Shown here: in pieces, positions 36,577 through 47,831 of the stretch
How positions within the stretch are numbered: position 1 is the first letter of the stretch
How the letters are laid out: each line of letters begins with the position of its first letter
NCBI GenBank assembly: GCA_028023455.1
Contig: JAQFVV010000031.1
Location: 4,218,001-4,282,000, forward strand
Reading direction: 5' to 3'
Source: Epiperipatus broadwayi
Lineage: Eukaryota > Onychophora > Udeonychophora > Euonychophora > Peripatidae
DNA length: 64,000 nt
Translations under genes and position numbers: made by a program
The notes under the pieces: model-generated
Seen by the model: the letters and a program-made list of their open reading frames with translations, nothing else
Databases searched by the model: none
Told to the model about the DNA's origin: nothing

Positions 36577-36622
36577 GGACCAACTGATGAGTGCTGGTTC
36601 AGCATGTAATATGTATATTGGA
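36577..36622 (+). ncRNA. Hammerhead ribozyme motif HHR4, core damaged
   Basis: Inverted partner of HHR3: GGACCAA, CTGATGA, stem II GTGCTG-GTT-CAGCAT, then GTAA in place of GAAA, and ATA-TG-TAT stem III with A before TTGG. The A13 to T change should disable it. Stem III pairs differ in loop bases from HHR3 while keeping pairing. Confidence 0.78.
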
Positions 36623-36718
36623 GATTTTATCTTTTTCACATTATGTGGTCATGTGTATCAGTTATTTTGGGTAGAGTAGATGACTGTAAGGAGCTTGAAA
36701 GTCTAGGTTCAAATCCCC

Positions 36719-37482
36719 ATTAATTACATATATGGTATGTACAATTTTATTTTTATTATTATTTTAATTTTTTATATCAAAGAAAGAAAGATATTTTATT
36801 TTGTCACTGGAAAATTAAAAAAGAAAAACTAAAAATTAGGTTGTTGGGTTTTTTTTTTTTTCTCTTGAAAAAATATAATTAATGAAAAGGGGGTACAATT
36901 GTAAAAGAATTTTTTTTTTAATTACCATTTGATAGTTTAGTTGTTTTTTTTTCTGTAAAGGAATAAGAAAAAAAAAAATCTTTTATCAATGCTACAGATT
37001 TTGAAGCTATATATATATTGTATATTAATTGGATAATGTAGTTGGTTGATTACTGAAAAGATTTATCTGGATTTTTAATTAGAAAGAAAAATGGTGATTT
37101 AAAAAAAACAGACTGACAGAAAAGTTTCTTTTCAGATATATAGATATAAATTAGAATTGAAAAACTAAAGTGGGATAGTTATTGGAGGTTTGTTCTCAGA
37201 TTATAGCAGGGAGAGAAAGAGAGAGTGACATGCTTTATTGCCAAATGAAAAAACATTGGACATATAGAAGTTTGTCCTGAAACTCTGGAAAGCTGGTATA
37301 AACATCACAAGTGTAATCATTATGGAATTCCATAAATAGCTTGCAGGGAAAAAATATTATCATTGAATGCATTATGAATTCTTGTGTTATTCTCTAAAAA
37401 TGACTAAATAAGGCAATATGGAATAGAGACCTAGTTAAATACATGTCTTCCTTTTCCCTCATTAACATGTAAGGCAGTACAC
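36719..37482. other. Intergenic AT-rich DNA
   Basis: Homopolymer A/T runs and a GA-rich patch (37205-37228). No gene seen. Confidence 0.4.
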
Positions 37483-37700
37483 CAGGGATGCCCAACATTT
37501 AACTTGACGCGCGAGCCAGTTGAGAAATTAAAAAAATTTGGGGAGCCACAATTATATATTTCAGTTTTCATATTACATTTATAAACATAATTCACAAACT
37601 GCAAAAAAAAAAAAAAACTGGTGTAATATGTTAATAAGAAAAAAAATGTAAATACATTCCATTTATATTTATTTATTAAAAATTTGGTAACATACATATA
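37480..37700. mobile_element. Solo hAT-type terminus
   Basis: CACCAGGGATGCCCAACATT followed by GACGCGCGAGCCAG is typical of hAT ends that begin CAGGGRTGYCCAAC. The matching right terminus was not found downstream, so this is either a truncated element or one whose other end has decayed. The minus-strand open frame over it (37697-37431) is low-complexity Phe/Tyr-rich and is not a protein. Confidence 0.5.
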
Positions 37701-40700
37701 AATTACAATTACTGGAAAAGTATATTTTATTTAATGTGAAACCTGACCCTGCATATCGTTATCGTTTGTATTGTAAAAATGTTTATTTTTTTAGTATATA
37801 TGATTGAAGAATATGCTGGAAGCCTGGAACAAATGCGTCTCAGTTTTTTGTTGTTGTTTTTTTGTAAAGAAAAAAGAAGTGTACTAACAAAATAAAACAT
37901 TTTCTTATCAGAACTATTGAAGAGAACTCACTGCAGATATTTTTTTATTTTATTAAATCGAAGTGTTGTAATGGAGAAAACCACTGTCTCTTGGAAAGTA
38001 AAGTTTTTTTCTATTATATTCTAATATAGGGCATTGTTTTTATTTTTTCTTATATATTATGAAATAAGCTATGCATATATATGTGTATACATATGTGTGA
38101 AATCATAAAATTGTATTGTAAAGTTACCAAATTTATGATTTTTTTTTTTTTAGTAAATGCAGTTGATAAATAATTGCACATATTTTATATTTTTACATAA
38201 TATTTTTTAATCTTTTGAAAAGTCAATATTCTTGTAATTCTTATTTTTTTTTTTTATAATGTGTTTATAGAATTATTTATCTATGTGTAACTCGAATAAT
38301 AAGGGGTAGGCCATTTATATTGTATTATTATAATTAGGTAATGTGTCATTTGAGTTTTAAAATGATGATTGGGAGCTTTATTTAATATAATAAAATAGTT
38401 ACTAAGTAGAGTCAGCATTTTATCCACTCATCTTACTCCCAGTAAATATAAATTATAAATGTTTTTTTTTTCTATATTTAAACTGTATACCATTCACTTA
38501 GAGAATTTAAGTTTACTGAGTTTGAAGCTGGATATGCTGTAGGGAACTGTAGATGGATATCTCTATAGATATCTTTTAAAAATATTCTCTCTCCAATGGA
38601 GTGGTGAATGAAGTTCATATGATTTGAGTTTTATAAAGATGCTTTACTAAATGCAAGTTTTGCTAATTCTTATAGGAATTAATACCAAAAAAGGGTCAGC
38701 AGGAAATATAATTATTGATTATTAATTTGATCCCTTTTTTAATAATATAGATTTTTATGTTCAGTGTATCTTCTTTTAATGGCTTGAAATAATACTATAT
38801 GTGGATGTGTCATTAAGTTTATTTGTGTTCACCACATGTGAAGCTTATGGTATTGGATTTAAGTTAATTTTAGATTGCACTGCTTGGAAATCATATCACT
38901 CTGTCTAGGTCTGGAGTTATTGGTATAAAGTTACAAGGGAAAATATGGTGGATGTGGTAGCTTTCTAGTACAATAGTATTGGTCCTTGAAATAAAGTTTG
39001 AAAAATAAAATCATGTGAATATATCCAATTTGAAGGATTTCATGATTTACTGATTACATTATTATTTTGCGATAAATTAAGATTCTAAAGTTGGACTAGA
39101 ATTGAAATTTTTTTATTTAGCTATCCTGTAGCAAACAGCAAATTTTACAATATCGGTCAGTAAAATGCATATCTAACTAATATTTATTAAAGGTTTAATA
39201 GATAGGCTAATAAGTATATCTATTCTTCTAGGATAGACTTCTTAACATTTTCATAAAAACTTTTTTCTAGCATTGGGTTGTTTAAGTCTGTTTTTCATAT
39301 TGTTTTTGAGGCTTAATAACCTTAGAACCCTAAAGCATCAAGCTGATCATTACAAATCATCAAATGACCACAGAGATTTTGTTTTTTTAAAATAGTATTC
39401 AGAATTATGTGTTCTTAAAATCAGCACTCTCAATGCTAGTCTAAACTGTTAAAAGTATTAACAAATGTTATTTTACTTGTTATTTCTCTAAGGCTTCTTT
39501 GATTTAATTAACAAAAATAAATTATGCTTTTATTTTATTAAAAATGTTAAGATTGTCATGGGCTGAACAACTGTAAGAATGTGATGTTTTCGCACTAGTC
39601 ATGATGACTGTGTTGTATTGTTTATTTTTACATTTATTTCACAGATATTCATCTAATTAAACTAGATTAATATGAGATCTTCAGCTTCTAGCTAATAATA
39701 GCTAGATAATCATTTAGTGACCATTATTAAATAACTAGTGGGATTGCTATGTAGATTTGGAAAAAACTCAGTTTCTCTAATCTGAAATCAAATCCTAAAT
39801 CATTGATTATTATTTGTAGAGTAATATTTATCAATAGATGAAAATCATTTGATTTCAGAAAATTACAATCTGAATAAGTATTAAATTAAAAAAAGTATAT
39901 GCCTCAATTGTATTTGAAATAATTTAGCAAAAAAAAATAAATAAATTTAGTAATACTGCTGAATTTGTAAAATAACTAGGGAAATATATGTTGTATTTCA
40001 TCACTAAATGCAACTGCACACGTGAAATGTTTAATTATATTATTATTATTATTACTGGAGTTAATTAAAAATATTAAATATAATGATTGAGTTAAAAACC
40101 ATCTATTGTTATTTTGAATATTCAGTGGACCCTGGATGTAGTATTATTATATTTATGTCCCCATCTAGTTTGGTTTATTGTTATTATTACTATTTTATTA
40201 GATTTTTTTGTAAAAAGACAGTACTGGATGGGATTTCCAAATTTCCACATGAGATTTTCTTTGCTCATAATTCAATTGTATGCATATGATATGCCTCTAG
40301 TCTTCTGGTATGATAATTATCTTAATTATATAATTGGCATCACATAAGCAAATTTTTTAAATTGTATGATAGCATGAATAACTTGAAGTTTTTACCTGAG
40401 AGAGTAATCTGTTCAAAAATCATAAGTGAAAAATTAATAATGTCATTTATGATTAATATTAAATGGCCATTGATTCTTTAAGTAAAAGAAAATTTCCTGT
40501 AAAATAGCAAATTTTACTATAGCCAAACCTTAAAAGCTGTAAGTCTGAGGATCAAAATATTAATTTGGAAGATTTTGAAAGATCATATGCAATTTAGAAG
40601 TGAGACCATATGACCTGTATCAATAAACCTGCAGAATTAAAAAGTAGTAAACCCTAGTGCTGTAATACATGATTAAAAATCCATTTATTTCTTTTGATAT

Positions 40701-40896
40701 TGTAAGTAAATATACATATAGATATATTATATAGGAGTCTTTAACTTTTGAATCCATCGATGTTACTGCTGCACTAGCATATGCAGAGTTGTTATATTAA
40801 GAAAATATAAAAATAGATTTTCATTTTATTTATTTTCACAAATCATATTCATTGTTAAATATCTGCAATATTTTATGTTCAATATATCATTGCCTT
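37701..40896. other. Intergenic AT-rich DNA
   Basis: About 3.2 kb without recognised genes. At 37796-37850 a short frame YMIEEYAGSLEQMRLS follows TTTTTTTAG and looks protein-like, but it lacks a GT donor at its end and is too short to call. Otherwise only homopolymers and AT-rich sequence. Confidence 0.4.
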
Positions 40897-41010
40897 TATG
40901 GATTAGTGCAATGGTAGAGTAGTGAACTTGAGAATAAAGATTCCTAAATTGAAGCTCAACCTAACATTTCTGGTACTAAATTATCACATAACCTACCTTC
41001 ATAAAAATGT
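40897..41010 (+). mobile_element. Degraded tRNA-derived SINE candidate
   Basis: GGATTAGTGCAATGGTAGAG is followed about 40 bp later by AAATTGAAGCTC, resembling a tRNA D-arm/A box then a decayed B box. The tail continues AACCTAACATTTCTGGTAC. It differs from the SINE family at 9941 and 51848. Support is by shape only. Confidence 0.35.
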
Positions 41011-41342
41011 TATATCCTTAAATAAATACTCTCATTCACTTTCACTTTATATTTCCTTTAAATATTTGTTTTTAAATTTTTTTTCTTTTCTTTTTGAGTA
41101 GTGTTGCTGTTACAAATAATTAGTAGATACAGAAGTTGAGCTCATTAATTGTTCATTTAAGAGAATCGTTTATGATTTTGTTTTTTGTTTTTTATATGTA
41201 ACTCCATGTTTATTTGCATTTTTAAATTTCTTTGTATTATTTTTAATCAAAATCAGAATGATGAATTAAATATATAGCAAACTTAAAAGACTTTTCATTT
41301 TATTATTATTGTTTTGAGCTAATAAATTTATATACCATGGTT
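41011..41342. other. Intergenic AT-rich DNA
   Basis: Nothing recognised. Confidence 0.4.
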
Positions 41343-41614
41343 AGTAGAGAAGAATATATAAATTAATATTAAAGTTTATCGGTTTAACGTTTTCAAGGAT
41401 CCATACCTCATATTCATAACCTTCATAAGTAGAGAAGAATATATAAATTAATATTAAAGTTTATTGGCTTAAAGTTTTCGTGGATCCATGCCTCATATTC
41501 ATAGCCTTCATAAAATGTATACTTTTTTATGAAGGCTATGATTATGAGGCATGGATCCTCGAAAACATTAAGCCGATAAACTTTAATATTAATTTATATA
41601 TTCTTCTCTACTAA
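41343..41614. repeat. Three copies of an 85-bp unit, two direct and one inverted
   Basis: Units at 41343-41427 and 41428-41513 are head-to-tail direct copies (AGTAGAGAAGAATATATAAA to CTTCATAA). A third, inverted copy lies at 41527-41614, after a 13-bp spacer. The second and third form a strong 85-bp stem. Differences between copies are few, so the event is recent compared with other repeats here. All three contain GGATCCAT and CCTCATATTCATA. Confidence 0.9.
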
Positions 41615-42832
41615 CAATTATAAATAAGTGTTTTTTGTTACATAATATTTGAGAAGTAAAACTATATGTATACCATGGTTTTAAGTTATTCCAGTGAATT
41701 TATTTAATTTTAAAATAAGTTTAAAATATTATATGTTGGTATTATATCTTGATCACAGTAAGAGTTATAGAGTTTATGCTAGGGGTTTGGATATTCAGAT
41801 GATAACCGTGAATGATGTAAAGATCTATCTTTTAAAGTCTAGGCACCACATTTTTATTTTATTTTTATTAGAAATTAAGTTAATAGATGGCCAATGCATT
41901 AATAATACTACATGGCGAGGGCATTGATGATGATCAGCATGGTTCAGTATCTCAGCATTATTTTATACTTTGATGGATTGGTATTTTAGTATCTGCATCC
42001 AAATTTTGTTTATATAATCTGCCTCCAAGTTAGATAGTGGCTATATAAAGTAGCCTGTCTACAGCAGACCCATTTCAAATCCATTCACAGAGTTGACGAT
42101 TGATTTTATTTTTTTGGTTGTTCATAATGATGAATGATTTGAGGACTTTTGTTTAATGCTGGGAAACTTGAACTTATGGTTGTTCTTGCTGATCTCTCAT
42201 GCTTATTCCTTGTATATTTAAATTTGATTGTTAAATGTGGAATGATGATGGCTTCCCATCTCATAATTCAGTCCTAAAATGTTGAGTACTGTTACAAATG
42301 GTGATGCAAACTGTGGGGCTATGTAACCTTTGTCACCCCTTCTCATTCCATACTGTTACTATATATATATATAAATTCAATATAAAACATTTTCTGTATT
42401 AAAAAAGATTATTATTCATAATATCCTGCAAAAGCATACTTTTGAGTATTTGCAGTTGTATTCATGGTATAAGTAGTCTACTTAAGGCAGTCTTATTTAT
42501 AAAAATTGTAATAAAGATGTACAGAAGACTATACAAGACAGAGAATATGCATATCTTTCTGAGGAATTAATTTACTAATCACAACACATGCAAAAATTCT
42601 GAAGATTTATAATTAAAGAAAAAATAAACATTTGCAGTGATGTAGAGAAATCATTCAAATGAAATATATTCACAATGGTAATAATAATAGGTAATACAAA
42701 CTATAATTTTGTAATCATAACTTTTTTTAAAGCTGTCTTTAGTCATGATCTATTTGAAACTATAAAATACAATTAATTATTTTTTAATTGTATAGTTAGG
42801 TGCTTTGTTAAGTGGTGTTCAAACATCAATAG
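41615..42832. other. Intergenic DNA
   Basis: AT-rich with a GC-richer stretch (41930-42350). No gene or repeat recognised. An AT dinucleotide run is at about 42360. Confidence 0.4.
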
Positions 42833-43022
42833 TTCCATTCTCATGTTTTGATTGAGATTTTTTTTAAAAATTATTTCCTTAAATGGGGAATATATCTTTT
42901 GTCTACCACTTCTCTTATAATGAGTCATAGTTCCATTCTCATGTTTTGACAGATTTTTAAAAAAAATATTTTCCTTAAATGAGGAATATATTTTTTGTTC
43001 GCCATTACTCTTATGAGTCATT
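42833..43022. repeat. 98-bp tandem duplication
   Basis: TTCCATTCTCATGTTTTGA at 42833 recurs at 42931. Both units continue through TTTCCTTAAATGRGGAATAT and end in CTTAT..GAGTCAT. Two copies only, moderately diverged. The minus-strand frame across it (43021-42773) is a consequence of the duplication, not evidence of a gene. Confidence 0.85.
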
Positions 43023-44639
43023 GTTTAGGGCTTCTATGATTAATTAAAATTTTTCTGATGTTATTTCATAAAAGATTTTATCAATAAAGGGAAGTGTCGC
43101 CATGAAGTTCAAAACATTTAGTAAGTGGAAGAATGCTAATAAAAAATTTTATTTTCTAAATTATATTATATAAATGACTATTTAAATGAAAACTAGATTT
43201 CATCTCATTCTTCTGAGAAAATATGTTGTTAAGAAAGACTCTTTCAAAATTAATAATTTAAGTCAAATTGTTTTTTTAATAAAAAGTATTTTAATAAAGA
43301 AATAAGTAACATTTGTTGCTAATGGTAGTTGATTATTATTATTCATCTAACTATTAACAGATTACATAATATTTAGTATTCAACACAACAAGATTACTCT
43401 ACAGTTGATTTTGATGTCTTTCTGATCATTTTTTTCTTAGAAAATGAAAAATCAGTCACATTGTATATACAAATATTGCATATAAAATGGTGTTTTGCTT
43501 CATTCTACATATTTAGAAAATTCAGTATTTTCAGATATGACCTATCATAAAATCAAAAATTCTTTAATGGATGAACATTTTTATCAATGTTTATGATTAG
43601 TCATTTTATAACTCTGATTTTAGAAAAATTGTTGAGTCATCACAATATCTAAAAATCTCATTAGTCATTGTTTTTAATTTTGTTTCAATTTCATTATATT
43701 TCATATTTTTATATGTTTAGAAAAGTTGAAATCAGATTCTAAGAGTGATTTTTTTTCAAAGTATGTGAATAGATTGAGGTCACTTTACTAAAGAAATTTT
43801 TTGCATGCACATAAAGAAGGAACATTTCTTTTTTAAAACAGGTAATCATAATCTATAGGTTCATAATATACAGACTTTTGGATAGCTGCACAATTCTGGA
43901 AACAAATTTTTTCCTTTGTTTACTGAAGCTCAGGAAAAAGAAAAAGAATTGATATTATGAGAAGTGACTGGGATTTTAAATTAACCACCTTCTATCTACT
44001 TTAATAAGAAAGGTAGTAAACATGCAGTGATGAGAAATTTTTATTTTAGTCAGATTTTATCAAATGTAGCAGTAGAATTATAGCATTATAGTTATATGCA
44101 GTAATAATTTAATATTAAGTATTGAAATTTATTTTTTTTAAAAAAGAAAAGTCTAAAAAGAATTTTTCTTCACAAAGGGAGGAAATCTCACTCTTTGATT
44201 TTGAGATCATTTGATTATCCATAGTTACTGTATATAAACTATCTTTGTCTGTGGATGTAATAAAGCAAAATTTAACAAAATTAATATATAAAAGTGCACT
44301 TTTATTATATACTGATCCTAATTAAAAAAATTTTTTTTACATATAATTCCAATGAAAATTTGGCCTTTTTTATAATAGTCACACATTCACTAATCATTAA
44401 CTTTTTTAAAAATATATACAAATTCAGCTCTTCACTTACTTAATTTTTTAAAAAACCTTACTTTTGTTCATGTATTTATATGACACTAATAATAATAGTT
44501 GTTATGGATAATTGCTTGGAGTTTATATGAGATTTGAACATCAAAATGTTTGTTTGATTTCAACAATTCTGGTTAATTGATCAAACTGACTTTTTTTAAA
44601 AAAAAAAATCTATTAAACAACTTTTTCTAACCTGGAATA
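43023..44639. other. Intergenic AT-rich DNA
   Basis: No recognisable features. Confidence 0.4.
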
Positions 44640-46900
44640 TTTGAACTTTATGGAGACCTAGGAAAAGAGATATTCAAGAAAGAAATGGCTAAAGTCATTT
44701 GGTCTAGAAGTAATCCAAAGCTCAAAGTTGATATAGGATATTACTAAGTAGAAAAACAAGAAATTCATTGAGACTATATAAGAATAGCAAGCAAGAATGA
44801 TGGTAGCTAGAGTTAAAGTACATCCTTTAACATCATCAAATAATTGAAATGATAGAATAGTTTGATAAGGATCTGAATCTAATTTTTGATAATATACTTC
44901 ATAAAGACATTGTTATCATTAAGTGGAGAGTGCAATGTTAAAACTGAACATGATAATGGAAGATGGCTATAGATTATGTGCAAATATAGCTTTGAAGAAA
45001 GAAATGAATATAGTGAAAGACTATTAGAATTTGCTTTAGAATATAATACAATTTGCAATATTTAGATTCAAGCATAAGAATTTCAGAAATGAACACAAAG
45101 ATAAAATAATAGAAAAATAAAAACATGAAAGACATGATAGTAATAATTAGAAGATGATCAACATCAATATTACAGTGGTGCCTTTTTCAGGGACAGTTAC
45201 AGAGTCATTTAATAACTTAGTAATTGGAATTGTCAAGCAGAAATTTACTTGTGGAACTACAGTGTAAACAAAATGCAATGAGATAAGTAAGACAGTCAGA
45301 AGAAAAAAATGTCTGGAAAGTTCAATATAGAGACATAGAAAAATGTCAGTGCTTATAAGTCCAAAGAAGTATATAGAATGATAAGAAACCTTGATAGTAA
45401 ATTGTAGCCATTAAGAGGTGATAATAAAAGATGATTAAAAATGAGAAACTTTCTCCTATGATATATCAATAACATTTGTACAATTCTGTTGTCAATTAAA
45501 ATATCAAGAGTTAAGCATAGTCAGGGTTGGATTGTATAAGAATACAAGTGACTTACTTGTGTTTTTAAAACTCTTACTGATGGCTGAGGGTGCATAGATT
45601 TATACAATAAAACAAAGCGCAGGTTTGAAGGTTAATTTCTTTCTACGTAATTACATATATATATATATACAGTGTTAATTATTAACTTATAATTTGAATT
45701 ATGTAAAGTTTGATGCAAGATGTCAGAAAAATTGATAAAAGAGTTATAAGAGTAAAAATGATTTTATTGGAAAAAGTTAAAAGAGCACTGAACGTGTTGA
45801 AGAATAGCAGCACTGGAAATGATGCAATAACTAAAGAAATAATAACATATGGTGGAGATAATTTACTTTAAAAAAATTTATAGACCATGCAATAATTGCT
45901 TGGAAACAAAATTACAATAACTAAACAGTAGATAGTGAAGGAATGTAAAATTACAGATTCATTGTATTATTTGATATTTTAGAAAAAGAATTGAAGAACA
46001 TCTTAAAAGAAAGATTAAAGGCCTATAAGCAAATCAACACTTGTAAGATGGACAAATTGGATTTAGAACAGAATACCATACAACAGATATTATTACTCTT
46101 TCTCATTGCAGAGAAAGCTAGAAGAAAAGAAAATCTATATTTATGTTTTGTTGGCTTTCACGAGGCTTTTGATGACATTGAGCAAATGGTGATTTTGACA
46201 GTACTTGAATCATATGGAGTAGATCATAAATTAACCTTTTAAACAATATTTTTGATATGTCAAAAGTTACTGTGAAAATATGGACAAATTGGAAGCCAAT
46301 TTGAAATTAGAAAAGGCAGAAGATAAGGAGAATCAATCTCACCAAGCCTATTTATCATATATGTAGAAAGAGTAATGAATAAGGCCAGATAAAAGTGCAA
46401 AAAAACATGAGAGTAATTGATGATGATGAAAAAAAGACTGAAATCCATTTTACAGATGTTAAATGAGGAAGCAAAAGATATGGTTTATACATAAATATAG
46501 TAATAATTGTTTTGGGGAAATAGAAAATAAATAGAAAAAAAAATCAATTGCATTAGAAAATATAGAATTTTTTTATATATTTAGAAAATAATATCTTTAA
46601 TGATTTTGCTTAAGAAAAGGAAATATAATTAAAATTAACCGAGCAATATTTAATAATATTTGGAAAAGCAAACATCAGGTTATAAAATAAATTAAATGTA
46701 CTAGAGACATACATGTTTGCTAACATATATGGTTTTGAAATATCACTGATGATAAAACATTTAGTAAAAAGAATCATCACACGAAAAATCATGCTACAGA
46801 AAGCAGGAAGTTACTGAGAATTGAATGGATACAAAACATTTTTTATGAAGAATTGTCAGAAGAAGAAAAAAAGGTAATCAGAAGGAAATTTTGTTGAAGA
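44640..46900 (+). mobile_element. RTE-like LINE, plus strand, decayed
   Basis: Endonuclease remnant: RNEYSERLLEFALEYN at 44996-45047 (family: NERGxRLLEFAxxxxL). RT remnants are VKRALNVLKNSSTGNDAITK then EIITYGGDNLL (45775-45870; family: EVxxALxxxKxGKAxGxDxIxxExLKxGG). Next, RRKENLYLCFVGFHEAFDDIE (46110-46180) matches the FIDxxKAFDxV motif, with VLESYGVDHKL after it. Further 3', ETYMFANIYGFEISLM near 46700 matches LLYGxExW. Many stops intervene, and catalytic residues are partly lost (the FDxV Asp pair is blurred, no YADD visible). Confidence 0.7.
45991..46242 (+). pseudogene. Reverse transcriptase fragment
   Basis: Longest surviving frame of the 44.6-kb LINE, 83 codons. It has IEKARRKE-like spacing before YLCFVGFHEAFDDIEQMVIL, corresponding to RT motif A (family F(V/I)DxxKAFDxVxxxxL). 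The conserved Asp at FVD is Gly here, so the enzyme would be dead even without frameshifts. Confidence 0.65.
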
Positions 46901-47327
46901 AAGTTATAAAAAGGTATTAATGTTTGATTGTATATGAATAAATAATGATCAAAAATTCTCAAAGGGGTTGATCTCGTGGAATATGGATAGATAATATTAA
47001 AGTGTGTATTAAATTAATTTGCTCAATGTTCTTGCAAAAGATAAATCAAATTGTAGATTTGATGTAGAAAGGAATATATATATGCCCTATGGATGGTGAG
47101 CCTATGATTTTTGATGATAGTGAATTAAAGTAAGAAATTATAGCTTTCATATTCCACTATTCTATATATGCACTGAAGTACACAGAACTATTAAAAATAC
47201 ATATATAATTTTAAAAATATTTTGTATTAAAGATAAGACTTTTGGAAATGAAGCATGTAATGAAAATAACATATTTAAAGTTCAAAGCTCATATTACTCT
47301 TTCTTATTGCATTGCCAAATGTTTACC
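46901..47327. other. Intergenic AT-rich DNA
   Basis: No recognised features; may include the LINE 3' end. Confidence 0.4.
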
Positions 47328-47831
47328 ATATAATACTAAATCATCCATGCACTTAACAACTGTTACACAGTGCTTTGTTTACCACCCTCTTTATAATTTA
47401 CAGTTTTGATTGCCCCAGCAATCTTCTTCAGAACTCAGCATAATACAAATATATGAATATAAATATACATGAACATATAATCTACATTCTATATACATCT
47501 TATAATATCTTTTATATTTTACATTATTATTATTATTCATTTTTTACCCCTTTTTTACATTCTATATTTATTAATTAAAAAATTTCCTATATATATTGAA
47601 TGTGAAAAAAGTGTAAAAAATGAATAATAATAATGCAAACTATAAAAAAAATTACAAGATATATATAGAATGTAAATTATATGTTCATGTATATTTATAT
47701 TTATATAATTGTACTATGTTGTAATTTTGAAGAAGATTGCTGGGGCGATCAAAACTGTAAACTGTAAAAGAGGGTGGTAAATAAAGCATTGTGTAGCAGT
47801 AGTAAAGTTCATGGATGATTTAGTATTATAT
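47328..47831. repeat. Long palindrome with hammerhead-like hairpins
   Basis: Left arm 47328-47566 and right arm 47588-47831 are inverted copies of about 240 bp with about 21 bp between them. Each arm, read outward from the centre, has TGAAGAAGATTGCTGGGGCRATC followed at once by AAAACTGTAAA (here split at the hairpin). GATTGC and GCAATC form a 6-bp stem with loop TGGG. CTGAAGA before and (A/G)AAAC after are the positions of hammerhead core boxes, but the second box is AAAAC, not GAAAC. The same bases also read EEDCWG(N/D)QNCKL then stop in both arms, which might be the end of a retroelement ORF. Related to PLE palindromes by inference. Confidence 0.75.

Larger units (their letters stand above)
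35647..36718. mobile_element. Palindromic hammerhead-bearing element, copy 2
   Basis: An inverted repeat with arms of about 330 bp, more complete than the copy at 5763. The left arm (35647-35828, resuming at about 36153-36280) pairs with the right arm (about 36405-36718). Outer ends are GGGATTTGAACCCAGAC and GTCTAGGTTCAAATCCCC. Both arms carry a hammerhead motif, and the right arm continues 3' into A-box-like TGGGTAGAGTAG (about 36668) and B box GGTTCAAATCC (36706-36716). The left arm is interrupted by about 324 bp of unrelated sequence (35829-36152). The centre (about 36280-36400) is the palindrome spacer. No long ORF is present. A PLE pseudo-LTR dimer or a SINE/retrozyme-like element is inferred. 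Confidence 0.8.
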
